Below, piece after piece: positions 42,826 to 51,400 of a stretch of 64,000 bases of DNA; the first letter of the stretch is position 1, and every line of letters starts with the position of its first letter. Made by a program: the position numbers and the translations under genes. Source of the DNA: Microcoleus sp. FACHB-672 (lineage in GTDB: Bacteria > Cyanobacteriota > Cyanobacteriia > Cyanobacteriales > Oscillatoriaceae); contig NZ_JACJOU010000022.1 of NCBI RefSeq assembly GCF_014695725.1, positions 124,001-188,000 of the forward strand, read 5' to 3'. The notes under the pieces are model-generated. The model was given only the letters and a program-made list of their open reading frames with translations. It had not been told where the DNA came from and searched no databases.

Positions 42826-42850
42826 AAATCTTAAAAACGAGATTTTTTTC
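42826..42850 (+). terminator. Possible weak terminator
   Basis: AAATCT and AGATTT flank an AT-rich loop and are followed by TTTTC, just after the stop of the 41834-42820 gene. The stem is short and AT-rich. Confidence 0.4.
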
Positions 42851-43213
42851 TGCGGGTTTAGTTATTTTTAAATAACGTGCTTTCTACAGCTTGAGCGATA
42901 CTTTCCTCCTGTCGCTATTTTTCTGTTTTTAGAAAAGATAAAACCTCCGGCTGGTTTGGAGACTGACACGGGGCGGGGATAATACTGTTTTTGCCATAGT
43001 CTTTTTATCAGAGGGATCAAGGGATCTACTACTTGCGATAGATAAGGCGGTTAATCACTTCGCTACTTGCGCTAGTGGTCTAGTGCCCAATGGATATGGT
43101 TTTATAAACTAAGTTAAATTGGCCGGCCAGCTTAAGTCTTGAACTAGGCTTGTTTGCTCAGCCGGCTGAATGATCAGATTAACTGTGACTCTCGGCTACC
43201 CAAAGCCAGTTAG
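42851..43213. other. Spacer without a gene
   Basis: No gene or clear regulatory element is visible in these roughly 360 bases. They must include the promoter of the small gene that follows. Confidence 0.35.
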
Positions 43214-43255
43214 GTGAAATCTCTTAGTTCTAAAACGATTTCCAGGGCATCTTTT

Positions 43256-43453
43256 ATGCAAACCAGCAGCAAACAACACAAACGCGGAACCCTAGTTTCC
43301 TTAGAATTGATGAACCTTAACATTCACTTGCCGGAATTCCAGATGGGCTATAGAGATGGGTACACTCACCAATCCCAGCAATCGGATAATGCAGACTACA
43401 AAGTCGGCTATCTTCACGGTACGAGAGATCGAGTCTTCTATCGTGACTGTTAA
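43256..43453 (+). CDS. Small conserved-looking protein of unknown function
   Basis: This 65-residue protein (79 if the GTG at 43214 is used) has two paired phrases: FQMGYRDGYTHQ and YKVGYLHGTRDR. They look like a duplicated GYxxGxxH/D unit. I chose the ATG at 43256 because AGGG lies eight bases before it. No domain is recognised. The absence of a membrane segment or signal suggests a soluble protein. Confidence 0.5.
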   Translation: MQTSSKQHKRGTLVSLELMNLNIHLPEFQMGYRDGYTHQSQQSDNADYKVGYLHGTRDRVFYRDC

Positions 43454-43621
43454 TCTAAAGCCGGCAAATTAAATGGCTGAAAGACTGGAAAGCAACAAAT
43501 TTAAGATCACAGTCAATCAGCCACACTCAAACGTTGCCGGCTGTTCATATTTTTAAAATTATGATCAATCATAAAAATTATGCCTTAGATTTATGCTTTA
43601 CCCGCAATGCCGGCAATTAGC
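43454..43621. other. AT-rich spacer
   Basis: No feature identified; AT-rich and non-coding in all frames by eye. Confidence 0.35.
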
Positions 43622-43822
43622 TCACGATAGTTCTTTGACTTCCTTGAGAACAATTTGATAGTCTGCTTCGACCTCAATCCAATGAGTCTTAATGTAGGAA
43701 AAAGCCGCATTGATTTGCTTCTCACTCAAGTCAAACAAAGAACTTATAAACTTCGGGGCTAAGCTATCACCTTGGCAGGATAATCAGGCAATTTGAAGCG
43801 TACTCAGATGGGATAGCTTCAC
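43622..43822 (-). pseudogene. Antitoxin-like small gene broken by one stop
   Basis: On the minus strand a GTG at 43822, preceded by GGAGAACAG, opens a 67-codon frame with a single in-frame TGA at codon 13 (43784-43786). The readable product ends DLSEKQINAAFSYIKTHWIE followed by VEADYQIVLKEVKELS. This resembles the C-terminal half of DUF433-type antitoxins, in which a helix-turn-helix is followed by an acidic helical tail. No toxin partner lies next to it. It is probably a decayed orphan antitoxin. The homology is by pattern and moderate. Confidence 0.4.
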
Positions 43823-43967
43823 TTTCTGTTCTCCTGCAGAGTCAAACAAGATTGCAAATTTTACACAGCAGCCGGCATCGCGGTAATGACAAGTAATAAC
43901 CTGTCGCTAACCTATCAGCAAGTAATTTGACGATATGCTGTAAGCAATCTCAAGGGGGATAGAGCAG

Positions 43968-45968
43968 ATGTCGGGTGAGTTGACACTGATTGTCGAAATG
44001 GTGACAGTCTTAGGGGCTGCAACAACTGGGGGGTATTTCGCAAGCCGGTTACAACAGCCGGCATTGCTGGGATATCTATTGGGTGGTATTGTTGTCGGGC
44101 CGGCAGGATTGAAACTGATCTCTGCTGAAGGGGATATCCAGGTGCTATCTGAAGTTGGAGTAGCCCTGTTGCTATTTGCTTTAGGCGTTGAATTTTCGCT
44201 AAAAGAGCTGTTACGCGTTCGGAAAATAGCGCTGGGAGGGGGTTCCCTCCAAATCATTCTCACCATTCTTTTAGGCGGGGGACTCGCTTACCTGACGGGT
44301 TGGGTTGATACCGTTGCGACAGCAATTTTCCTCGGTGCAGTTCTTTCCCTCTCCTCTACCGCCGTTGTCCTCAAAAGTTTGATTGAGCGCAATGAAGTTC
44401 AGACGGCTCATGGTCAAGTGATGCTGGCAATCCTGATTGTACAAGATTTGGGTTTAGGACTGATGCTTGCAGTCCTTCCCGCCTTGACTCAACCAACCGA
44501 GGCGATTGGGATTGCGATTGCTAATGCGTTGTTGAAAGCCGTCCTTTTTATCGCTGGGGCAATTCTCGCGGGACGTTGGATCATCCCGTTTTTTATCCGC
44601 CTACTCGCTCAAACCGGCTCTCAAGAACTGTTTCTGCTGGGTATTTTAGTGCTTTGTTTAGGAATTGCCCTGTTTACCTCTGCCATTGGTTTAGGGATTG
44701 CAATGGGTGCATTTGTGGCAGGATTAATGATTTCTAATATTGAGTATGCCGATCATGCCCTGGATCGCATTCTGCCGATGCGAGATGTCTTTGCAACGCT
44801 GTTTTTTGCATCTATTGGAATATTAATTGATCCGGGTTTCTTGTTTGCCAATATCTGGATATTAACTGGATTAGTTGCGATTACGATGATTGGCAAAGCA
44901 ACCATTGTGGCAATTATTGTTAACTTGTTTGGCTATCCCCTGAAAACAGCGTTAACAGTCGGGCTGGGCATCAATCAAATTGGGGAATTTTCCTTTGTAT
45001 TAGCCGGCGTGGCTCAGAGTCAAGGACTTTTTTCAGAGAGACTTTATGGGCTGACTGTGGGAACAACGGCTGCGACTTTATTGATTACTCCTTTTTTACT
45101 GAAGGCAACACCCTCTTGGCTGCAGTGGTTGGAACAATTTCCCAGAATCAGTTCTCTCTTGCAATCGAACAATTCGCTTCACTTGGTTGAGTTTGAGGAA
45201 GAATTGACGAATCATGTGGTGGTGGCTGGGTATGGCAGAGTCGGGCAACCGCTGGTGCGAATGCTTTATTTTCAGGGACATCAAATTCTGGTGATTGATA
45301 ATAATGAGGCATCTCTGCAAACGCTGCGAGAGCGAAAAATTCCTTACCTATTTGGAGATGCTTCGAGTCAGATGGTACTGGAAAAAGCGAATCTCAAAAA
45401 AGCAAAAGCAATGGCAATCGCGTTGCCAGATCCGATGGCAACCCGATTAACATTAAAGCGTGCCTTGAGTCTTGCCCCAGACTTAGATATTACGGTTCGT
45501 GCTCATATTAATGACGAAATTGATTCACTCTACCAATTAGGTGCTCAAGAAGTTGTTCAGCCTGAGTTTGAAGCATCTTTGGAAATGGGGGCACATCTGC
45601 TATTAAATCTTGGAGATTCGACGTATGATGTGCAGCAAGTTGTTAATCGTTATCGCAGTGGACGGTATCGGGATATTTTGCCAGAAAGGGCGGAATATTG
45701 GGGCGCGACTAATTTGGAGGCGGCAATTGAAGGATTACAACGAAACTGGTATGTGGTTCATCCAGACTCGCCTTTGCAGGGACTGACCCTTGCTCAATCT
45801 AAAGTGCGCCGGTTAACGGGTGCGACGATTATGGCAATTGAACGCAATAAGCAGCTTTATCGCTATCCGACAGGTGAAGTGATGCTGGAAGCCGGTGATC
45901 GATTATTGGTTGTGGCTAATCCTAAAGAGCATATTATATTTGCAAACCTGCTGAAAGGGGAACCTTAG
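43968..45968 (+). CDS. CPA2-family monovalent cation:proton antiporter (KefB-like)
   Basis: The N-terminal half (about residues 1-385) is a Na+/H+ exchanger-type membrane domain with about 12 helices. A TrkA-N (RCK) domain follows, with the NAD-binding VVVAGYGRVGQPLVRML near residue 424 and the acidic VIDNNEAS. It ends with a TrkA-C domain (about 580-665, GLTLAQSKVRRLTGATIMAI and AGDRLLVVANP). This is the KefB/YbaL architecture, in which K+ or Na+ exchange for protons is gated by a nucleotide-binding RCK ring. An AAGGGGG site lies about nine bases before the ATG. The gene converges on the TPR/ATPase pair with only six bases between stops. The transported ion is not known. Confidence 0.9.
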   Translation: MSGELTLIVEMVTVLGAATTGGYFASRLQQPALLGYLLGGIVVGPAGLKLISAEGDIQVLSEVGVALLLFALGVEFSLKELLRVRKIALGGGSLQIILTILLGGGLAYLTGWVDTVATAIFLGAVLSLSSTAVVLKSLIERNEVQTAHGQVMLAILIVQDLGLGLMLAVLPALTQPTEAIGIAIANALLKAVLFIAGAILAGRWIIPFFIRLLAQTGSQELFLLGILVLCLGIALFTSAIGLGIAMGAFVAGLMISNIEYADHALDRILPMRDVFATLFFASIGILIDPGFLFANIWILTGLVAITMIGKATIVAIIVNLFGYPLKTALTVGLGINQIGEFSFVLAGVAQSQGLFSERLYGLTVGTTAATLLITPFLLKATPSWLQWLEQFPRISSLLQSNNSLHLVEFEEELTNHVVVAGYGRVGQPLVRMLYFQGHQILVIDNNEASLQTLRERKIPYLFGDASSQMVLEKANLKKAKAMAIALPDPMATRLTLKRALSLAPDLDITVRAHINDEIDSLYQLGAQEVVQPEFEASLEMGAHLLLNLGDSTYDVQQVVNRYRSGRYRDILPERAEYWGATNLEAAIEGLQRNWYVVHPDSPLQGLTLAQSKVRRLTGATIMAIERNKQLYRYPTGEVMLEAGDRLLVVANPKEHIIFANLLKGEP

Positions 45969-45974
45969 GTGTTT

Positions 45975-47396
45975 TTAACATGGAGTTGACCTATTGTTCT
46001 CCTGATCTCCTTGAATGAGCATCTGAAATCGGCTATCTTCTCGGATGCTGTCAAAGTCAGATTCGGTTGCTGCCATTTGCCGATATTTGTCAGGGTTGAG
46101 TTGAATAGCCTGTTGGAGGTTTTTGAGGGCTAAGTCAGCGTTACCTTGTAAGGCGTAGCACCAAGCTTTGTTGTACCAAGCATAATGATAGTCCGGTTTA
46201 ATGTTAACAGCTTTGTCATAGGAGGCAATCGCTTCTTCAGTGCGTCCTAAATTAGATAAGGCATAGCCCCGGTTGTTCCAGATCTCATGAGAGTCCGGTT
46301 TAATTTCAAGTGCTTTGTCGAAGGAAGCAATCGCTTCTTCATAGCGTCCTAAATTAGATAAAACAGCGCCCCGGTTGTACCAGGCTTCATGATCGCCCGG
46401 TTTAATTTCAAGTGCTTTGTCAAAGAAAGTAATCGCTTCTTCATAGCGTCCTAAATCATCTAAGGCACTACCCAGCCCGTACCAGGCTTTATGATCGTCC
46501 GGTTTAATTTTAACTACTTTATCGAAGGAATCAATCGCTTCTTCATAGCGTCCTAAATTAGATAAAACAGCGCCCCGGTTGTACCAGGCTTCATGATCGC
46601 CCGGTTTAATTTCAAGTGCTTTGTCAAAGAAAGCAATTGCTTCTTCAGCGCGTTCTAAATTACCTAAGACAGCGCACCTGATGTAACAGTCTTCATGCTT
46701 ATCCGATGCAATTTCAATTGCTTTACTGATAATATCAATCGCTTCTTCAGTGCTTTTTGCATCAATAGAGAGTAATAATCTTCTAACAAAATACGCCAAA
46801 TAAACTGCATCTTTAGAAGTTTGAGATAAAGTTTTTATTTCAATAAATTTTGCCTTTTGTTGTTGGTGACGAGGAAATTCAAAAAAACCAGAACGCCAGT
46901 CAAAAAAGTCGGGTGCGCGTTGAATGAAATACTTACTCCCAAATAAAGGCAACAGAAAGACAAAACAAACTGGAAAATGATCGCGGAGACGTTCCCGTTG
47001 CTGGTTCAGGTTCATTAAAACTCGCGGCACCCCTTCCCAACTATAGGAATATCGCTTTGAACTATCCCACCCACTTAATGCTTGATTCTGCTCATACTCA
47101 TAAAAAGAATGCTCTAAGCCCTGAACGAATAAAATATTAATTTGTTCTCGATTTTGTAAATTTTTGACAACTTCATAAAAATTTTCAACAGCTTCTTTGA
47201 GCTGCAAAACTTCAATTGATTTTTGCGGAAGATCCCGTCTAACTTCCTCAATGAGTTTATTTCCTCGTGCCAGAGAACATTCCACAAACAGTAAGGCAAA
47301 GCCTTGGGTTCGCTTCAGCGTTCTGAGCAAAGCTTGATATTCTTCTTCTTCATCCGATTCTAAATCTTCATCCCATTCTGTCAGATCCATATTCAT
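45975..47396 (-). CDS. TPR protein with P-loop-less N-terminal domain, partner of the ATPase
   Basis: The 473-residue protein has an acidic start (MDLTEWDEDLESDEEEEY). An N-terminal domain of about 200 residues follows, with FALLFVECSLARGNKLIEEV and an APDFFDWRSGFFEF phrase. I associate these with NTPase-related effector proteins, but no Walker A is present. About six TPR units come next (residues about 250-450) with consensus AWYNRGAVLSNLGRYEEAI, then EIKPGDHE. TPR tracts bind proteins or peptides. The start overlaps the stop of the upstream ATPase gene by four bases (ATGA), so the two are translationally coupled and probably act together. Two TPR blocks are virtually identical in DNA, 204 bases apart. 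Confidence 0.88.
   Translation of the reverse strand: MNMDLTEWDEDLESDEEEEYQALLRTLKRTQGFALLFVECSLARGNKLIEEVRRDLPQKSIEVLQLKEAVENFYEVVKNLQNREQINILFVQGLEHSFYEYEQNQALSGWDSSKRYSYSWEGVPRVLMNLNQQRERLRDHFPVCFVFLLPLFGSKYFIQRAPDFFDWRSGFFEFPRHQQQKAKFIEIKTLSQTSKDAVYLAYFVRRLLLSIDAKSTEEAIDIISKAIEIASDKHEDCYIRCAVLGNLERAEEAIAFFDKALEIKPGDHEAWYNRGAVLSNLGRYEEAIDSFDKVVKIKPDDHKAWYGLGSALDDLGRYEEAITFFDKALEIKPGDHEAWYNRGAVLSNLGRYEEAIASFDKALEIKPDSHEIWNNRGYALSNLGRTEEAIASYDKAVNIKPDYHYAWYNKAWCYALQGNADLALKNLQQAIQLNPDKYRQMAATESDFDSIREDSRFQMLIQGDQENNRSTPC
46331..46633. repeat. Near-identical 99-base TPR-coding blocks, 204 bases apart
   Basis: The 99 bases from 46331 to 46429 recur exactly, as far as I can read, at 46535-46633. 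The offset of 204 bases equals two TPR units of 34 codons. This points to a recent in-frame duplication or gene conversion of a two-TPR block. Confidence 0.8.
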
Positions 47397-48724
47397 GATG
47401 GCAATTTCTTACAAGCGTTTTGAAATTCCTCAATGCCTTTAATCAGAGGATGAATATCGCTCCAGCGATGTAGTTCATCCTCACTGTCAAAATATTTATA
47501 TTCTAAAAGACACCGATTAAATAACAACTTCCGGTATTTATGATCATTACGAATCTGCTTTGATTTTGCAACTTCTGCAAGCAGCATCCATTGGTCATCT
47601 TCAACCGTTCTGCGGTAAGTATCCCGTGCTTTTGTGATAGCCCTTTGCACAGCTTTTTTAGAAATTGGTAAGTCGCTTGTTTGCTCAATAGCCGATTTCA
47701 TTAATAACAATAGATTTCGTACATGACCCCCACTCATTAAACATAATGCTTCCAGAGTTTTGGCACTATCAAAAATCTCAGTTTCCAGACATCGAGTTGG
47801 GGCAAACTGTCTAACTCGTTTCTCAATAACTTCCTTTATTTTGAGATAGCCAGGTTCATAAATTTGGCCCTCTGGAGTGTGCAGCATAATCATTGGCAAC
47901 ACTTGGGGATCGCTATAAATATCTCGTAAGTCTGCTGCACGACTGGAATACAGCAAAGAAATTGGCACTGTATAAACCAAATGACAATCTAATGCTTTGA
48001 GTTGTTCGTTACGATCTAAAAAGATTTCTTCATGATTGTTACGACCATTTTCATGAAAAATGGGGACAATTCGGTCTAAATTATCAGCAATCACGGCGAG
48101 TTGTTCATACCCAGAGGGTAAGTGTTTTTTAGCCTCATTAATAAATTGATTTAAGGCTTCAATTAATGTCACCGTATGGGGATTTACTTTTTCACGAATT
48201 TGATATCGTAAATCTGGAACACGTTTTAAATTACCTGTAATCTTTGCAAATAGTGCAATTTGACCTTCTACATTCAAACTTTCAAACTTAATTTCTGTCA
48301 CTGCTAAATCTTTTAGCTCTTGCCAGCGAGATTTAAGCCACTCTAGTAATGGACTTGGGTTTGCCGTTTCCTTTAAATCTTCTAATAAATGCCGCGTACA
48401 AGCTAATAAAATATCTACATACTGAGCATCTTCTGGATGAATATCTTCCTCATCTGCTGCAAAATAAATTACCTTAATTTTATTTTCTTCTAAAAATTTT
48501 TTCAATCTCAGTAATTCCGTAGATTTACCTGCGCCCCGATGCCCTCCGTAAAGCTGGCACGTCATCCGGTTTGATCGCCGGATGCTGTTACCCAAGTCTT
48601 TCCGAATATCACCATCCCCCCGTACTTCTTCACAGTCCACATACACTGGATCGCCCGGTTGCAAAGGTTTATCTGGATCGAAAGCATTGTAGAGATTATC
48701 GAGTAATTCTTGATTATTAGTCAT
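47393..48724 (-). CDS. P-loop (AAA/STAND-like) ATPase
   Basis: The protein of 443 residues has a Walker A motif GGHRGAGKST at about residues 60-69 and a Walker B-like LAVIADNLDRI at about 209-219. A C-terminal helical region follows (DLPISKKAVQRAITKARDTY), as in AAA or STAND NTPases that regulate a partner. I chose ATG 48724 over the upstream TTG. It is the first gene of the overlapping pair with the TPR protein. Dedicated ATPase plus TPR pairs are common in conflict, signalling and cell-death modules. The specific function is not known. The ATPase motifs look intact, so the pair is likely active. Confidence 0.88.
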   Translation of the reverse strand: MTNNQELLDNLYNAFDPDKPLQPGDPVYVDCEEVRGDGDIRKDLGNSIRRSNRMTCQLYGGHRGAGKSTELLRLKKFLEENKIKVIYFAADEEDIHPEDAQYVDILLACTRHLLEDLKETANPSPLLEWLKSRWQELKDLAVTEIKFESLNVEGQIALFAKITGNLKRVPDLRYQIREKVNPHTVTLIEALNQFINEAKKHLPSGYEQLAVIADNLDRIVPIFHENGRNNHEEIFLDRNEQLKALDCHLVYTVPISLLYSSRAADLRDIYSDPQVLPMIMLHTPEGQIYEPGYLKIKEVIEKRVRQFAPTRCLETEIFDSAKTLEALCLMSGGHVRNLLLLMKSAIEQTSDLPISKKAVQRAITKARDTYRRTVEDDQWMLLAEVAKSKQIRNDHKYRKLLFNRCLLEYKYFDSEDELHRWSDIHPLIKGIEEFQNACKKLPS

Positions 48725-49123
48725 GAATAGCAAGCATAGAGTTTCTCAAATTTTACCCTGCCGGATTGAAATCCTGGTAGGGGCGGTTAGTCAGGACGGT
48801 GGGAAACCACATCTACACAAACCAAACTGGGTGCATCCCAGATTTACCCAAATATTGGGAGTAGGAGCATCTTGCTCCCTAAGTTGCCAACGGTTAATAT
48901 GCCGGCGCGGATCTCAAAAAGCTAGCGCAGAGGGGTGCCGATTGCCTTTTAGGGGAATGAGTGCAGATTAGAAAGCGATTTGAGCGAAGTATTTTTTGTA
49001 ATTAATAGCAAAGTGACCTCGCCGCTGTTGGCTTTAGATCCTCAGCTTCTTTTGCACAGATATATCTTAACTTTTTCTTCAGCCTCTTTTGGCAAATACA
49101 TTCACCTCCACTCCAACAACTGC
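48725..49123. promoter_or_regulatory. Spacer upstream of the ATPase gene
   Basis: About 400 bases separate the protease gene from the ATPase gene on the same strand. They contain a GGAGCA-TCT-TGCTCC hairpin (48864-48878) that looks like a dispersed repeat. The part next to 48724 should hold the promoter of the ATPase/TPR pair. No gene is supported. Confidence 0.45.
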
Positions 49124-50296
49124 TCAACTGGATAACATTCGTCTATACAAGCTTACTAAATCAACTCTTTGAGACAAAGCAAGTGAGCTATAGCGCGAAA
49201 TCGTTTGTTCAGTTTCTGGAAGATACAAACTCAAACCACAGAATTCTTTAATTTTAGAATTTTTTGAAAGGCGACGGTAAAGTTTTCCTCCTGTCTTGTA
49301 ATGCGTAATAACTGATGAACGCAGAAATTCAGAAAACTCAGTCAACTCTTTTTGAGCTTGATTGTTGCTTCTTGAGAGATAGTCAAGTAAAACAAGTGCA
49401 TCACAATGCTGTTCATCAAAATAGGGATAAGTTGAGAGTTCTGATAGCTTAACATCTGGTATCGGCTTATCCAAAATCTGCTGAACCACCCGTGAGAGTT
49501 TTTCTGGGAGATACTTAACAACTTGATTATCTACCAGAGTCAGCGTGTGGTACATATCAGCTCGCTCAGAATCCATAATCGCTATGGCTACTTCACGTCC
49601 ATCAATCGATAATTTTTTTAGGCAATAAAAAAAACCTTCATAATAGTAATTTGGTGCGCCAAGATTAAGCTGAGAGGCAAGGGTATAGCGAGCGCAATTC
49701 CTAGCTTCGTACACAACTTCGAGTGTAGCTTTGTTACAGTTTTGAAAGAAAAGCAGCTCAACCCGTCCATTAGTCGATTGGTTAAAGCTGCTCACTGCAT
49801 TAGCAAACTCGTCAACTCTCATCCAAGTTTGGGTTTGAGTCGTTGCTCTGTGGTCATCAGGACTAACTTCGTTAATCCTTCCCCCATGACCAACAATAAT
49901 AACAGCCCAATGCTCTGCTTCAAACGTTTGATTTGCCCAAGCAAGGTACGCTGAAAAAGCAGATGCGTCGCTACTATCTTCCCCTTCTATATCAATCTCA
50001 TTTATAGCTCCCTTTACAAGTAAGCGCCGGCGCATTTTTGGAGCGCCCCAGTAGTCTGACTGAACAACTACCACAACTTCAGAATTTTGTGTGCCATGAC
50101 TTAGCATTTCAACGATTGGCTCACCAAAACTTGAAAGGTTGTTATCGTATGGCATCCAATACAAAACTACCCATTTATGGTGTGACTTAGTTTGGGAAGA
50201 GTTGGCACTCATAGCAAAGGTTAAATCCCTGCCGGCAACCCCAGCAAAACAAGCTGAACCCATTGCAATATATCGGCAGAAACTTCTTCGTTTCAT
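49124..50296 (-). CDS. Clostripain-like (peptidase C11) cysteine protease with Tat-type signal
   Basis: C11 peptidases are caspase-fold cysteine proteases, usually cutting after Arg or Lys. Here the catalytic dyad is His 137 in VIIVGHGG and Cys 187 in FFQNCNKATLEVVYE. The family more often reads DHG and FDACLM, so the flanking residues differ. The N-terminus MKRRSFCRYIAMGSACFAG is a twin-arginine-type signal, suggesting export to the periplasm or thylakoid lumen. I chose ATG 50296 (390 residues) because the upstream TTG would bury the signal behind 21 extra residues. Same strand as the ATPase/TPR pair but 400 bases upstream. Confidence 0.8.
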   Translation of the reverse strand: MKRRSFCRYIAMGSACFAGVAGRDLTFAMSANSSQTKSHHKWVVLYWMPYDNNLSSFGEPIVEMLSHGTQNSEVVVVVQSDYWGAPKMRRRLLVKGAINEIDIEGEDSSDASAFSAYLAWANQTFEAEHWAVIIVGHGGRINEVSPDDHRATTQTQTWMRVDEFANAVSSFNQSTNGRVELLFFQNCNKATLEVVYEARNCARYTLASQLNLGAPNYYYEGFFYCLKKLSIDGREVAIAIMDSERADMYHTLTLVDNQVVKYLPEKLSRVVQQILDKPIPDVKLSELSTYPYFDEQHCDALVLLDYLSRSNNQAQKELTEFSEFLRSSVITHYKTGGKLYRRLSKNSKIKEFCGLSLYLPETEQTISRYSSLALSQRVDLVSLYRRMLSS

Positions 50297-50481
50297 AATG
50301 TAAAAAATAAGAACTTGGGCTTTGCAGTCTGTTGAAGCTAAATTAATATCGAATGCCAACAGGTAATGTTTCGGTTACTGCCCCACCGATAGATTAAGCG
50401 CTGCAACGATCTCTTTCATCGGCTGTAGATACATTTTTGCCCCAAACTGATCCTCTCTATAAGCGCTGTGCAACCAGATTG

Positions 50482-50856
50482 TTAGACATCAGGAACCAGC
50501 GGCAAGCGACGAATACGAATCCGGCTTGGCTCAACCGTAACTGCTGATCCTTGTGCCAACTCTTCCTCGCACTCAGCAATTACCATCAGCATCAGATCCG
50601 TTAATGCTTGGGCGCGTAACCTTTCAATCCGAATGCGAATGATCGAGGGAGAAGTTGCTTCATCAAGTGCTAGCAATGTATGAAAATCTGCATCGAGTGT
50701 AACAAGCACACGTTCCTCTTCCCCAGATATCTGGATGATTTCGGCATCTTCGGCTTCAAACATCCCAATTTCACTAACATGGATAGTATCGATGCCGGCA
50801 TTCCGTAATAATGCTGTCGCAGAAAGGGGCAATCCCTGATCAAGCAACAGCTTCAT
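50482..50856 (-). CDS. DUF5615 PIN-like toxin
   Basis: The protein is a PIN-like nuclease of the DUF5615 family, the usual toxin partner of DUF433 antitoxins. Key acidic residues are Asp in MKLLLDQGLP at the start and the pair in LVTLDADFHTL, with Glu/Asp in EAEDAEII. I chose the ATG at 50856 because family members begin MK(L/I)LLDxxL. It gives 124 residues and overlaps the end of the antitoxin gene by 17 bases, which implies coupled translation. The predicted activity is RNA cleavage when free of antitoxin. This is inferred from the family. Confidence 0.85.
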   Translation of the reverse strand: MKLLLDQGLPLSATALLRNAGIDTIHVSEIGMFEAEDAEIIQISGEEERVLVTLDADFHTLLALDEATSPSIIRIRIERLRAQALTDLMLMVIAECEEELAQGSAVTVEPSRIRIRRLPLVPDV

Positions 50857-51082
50857 CGCAGTTGGGTAGTTCAACGATTCGATCATCAAGATAAGAAGAT
50901 ACAAAAATTAGGGCTTGCCGGATATCTTCATCCTCTAGTTCTGGAAACTCTTGATGTAGTTCTTCTCGATCCGGATAAGTCGCTAGTAGCTCAATTACCC
51001 GACGAACAGTAAGGCGAAGATTACGAATACAGGGTTGCCCATTCATCCGGTTTGGGTTACTCGTAATACGATCCAGTTTCAT
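50840..51082 (-). CDS. DUF433 antitoxin
   Basis: The 80-residue protein is a DUF433 helix-turn-helix antitoxin. It has the family opening DRITSNPNRMNGQPCIRNLRL, followed by RVIELLA and a helix-turn-helix around EDEDIRQALIFVSSYL. It would bind and neutralise the DUF5615 toxin and probably repress the operon. It is first in the operon, the normal order for type II toxin-antitoxin pairs. The pair lies 185 bases from the tRNA-Thr gene. Confidence 0.88.
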   Translation of the reverse strand: MKLDRITSNPNRMNGQPCIRNLRLTVRRVIELLATYPDREELHQEFPELEDEDIRQALIFVSSYLDDRIVELPNCDEAVA

Positions 51083-51266
51083 TAGAGTAATTCCAATGTT
51101 TCATAATTATCTTAACCCTTAGCGAGCTTAAGCAATGCCTGAAAGAGAGGCTACACACATCCATTTCCCTAGGGGCAATCAAAGACTGCTGATACACTCA
51201 ATGCGATTGATCAGCTTTTGAAGCCGGCATCCAATCCAGCGCCGTTTCTTGCCCAACAAAATTTAA

Positions 51267-51338
51267 AGCCGATGGCCGGATTTGAACCGGCGACCGTTCG
51301 ATTACGAATCGAATGCTCTACCCCTGAGCTACACCGGC
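51267..51338 (-). tRNA. tRNA-Thr (anticodon CGT)
   Basis: On the minus strand all cloverleaf parts are present: acceptor GCCGGTG pairing with CATCGGC (one G-T pair), D stem GCTC/GAGC, anticodon stem TTCGA/TCGAA with loop TTCGTAA (anticodon CGT), and T stem GCCGG/CCGGC with TTCAAAT. The length is 72 bases, with discriminator base T. CCA is not encoded. It sits between the toxin-antitoxin pair and pyk. Confidence 0.93.
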
Positions 51339-51400
51339 ACGCACAATATTTAAGTATAGCATGATTGCTGGAATTTGTATCCAGCAATCAGCCAACAAAT

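Noticed and set aside
51267-51338. tRNA-Thr as an integration site
   Set aside because: No integrase gene and no direct repeat of the tRNA 3' end were found in the window; only the position suggests it.
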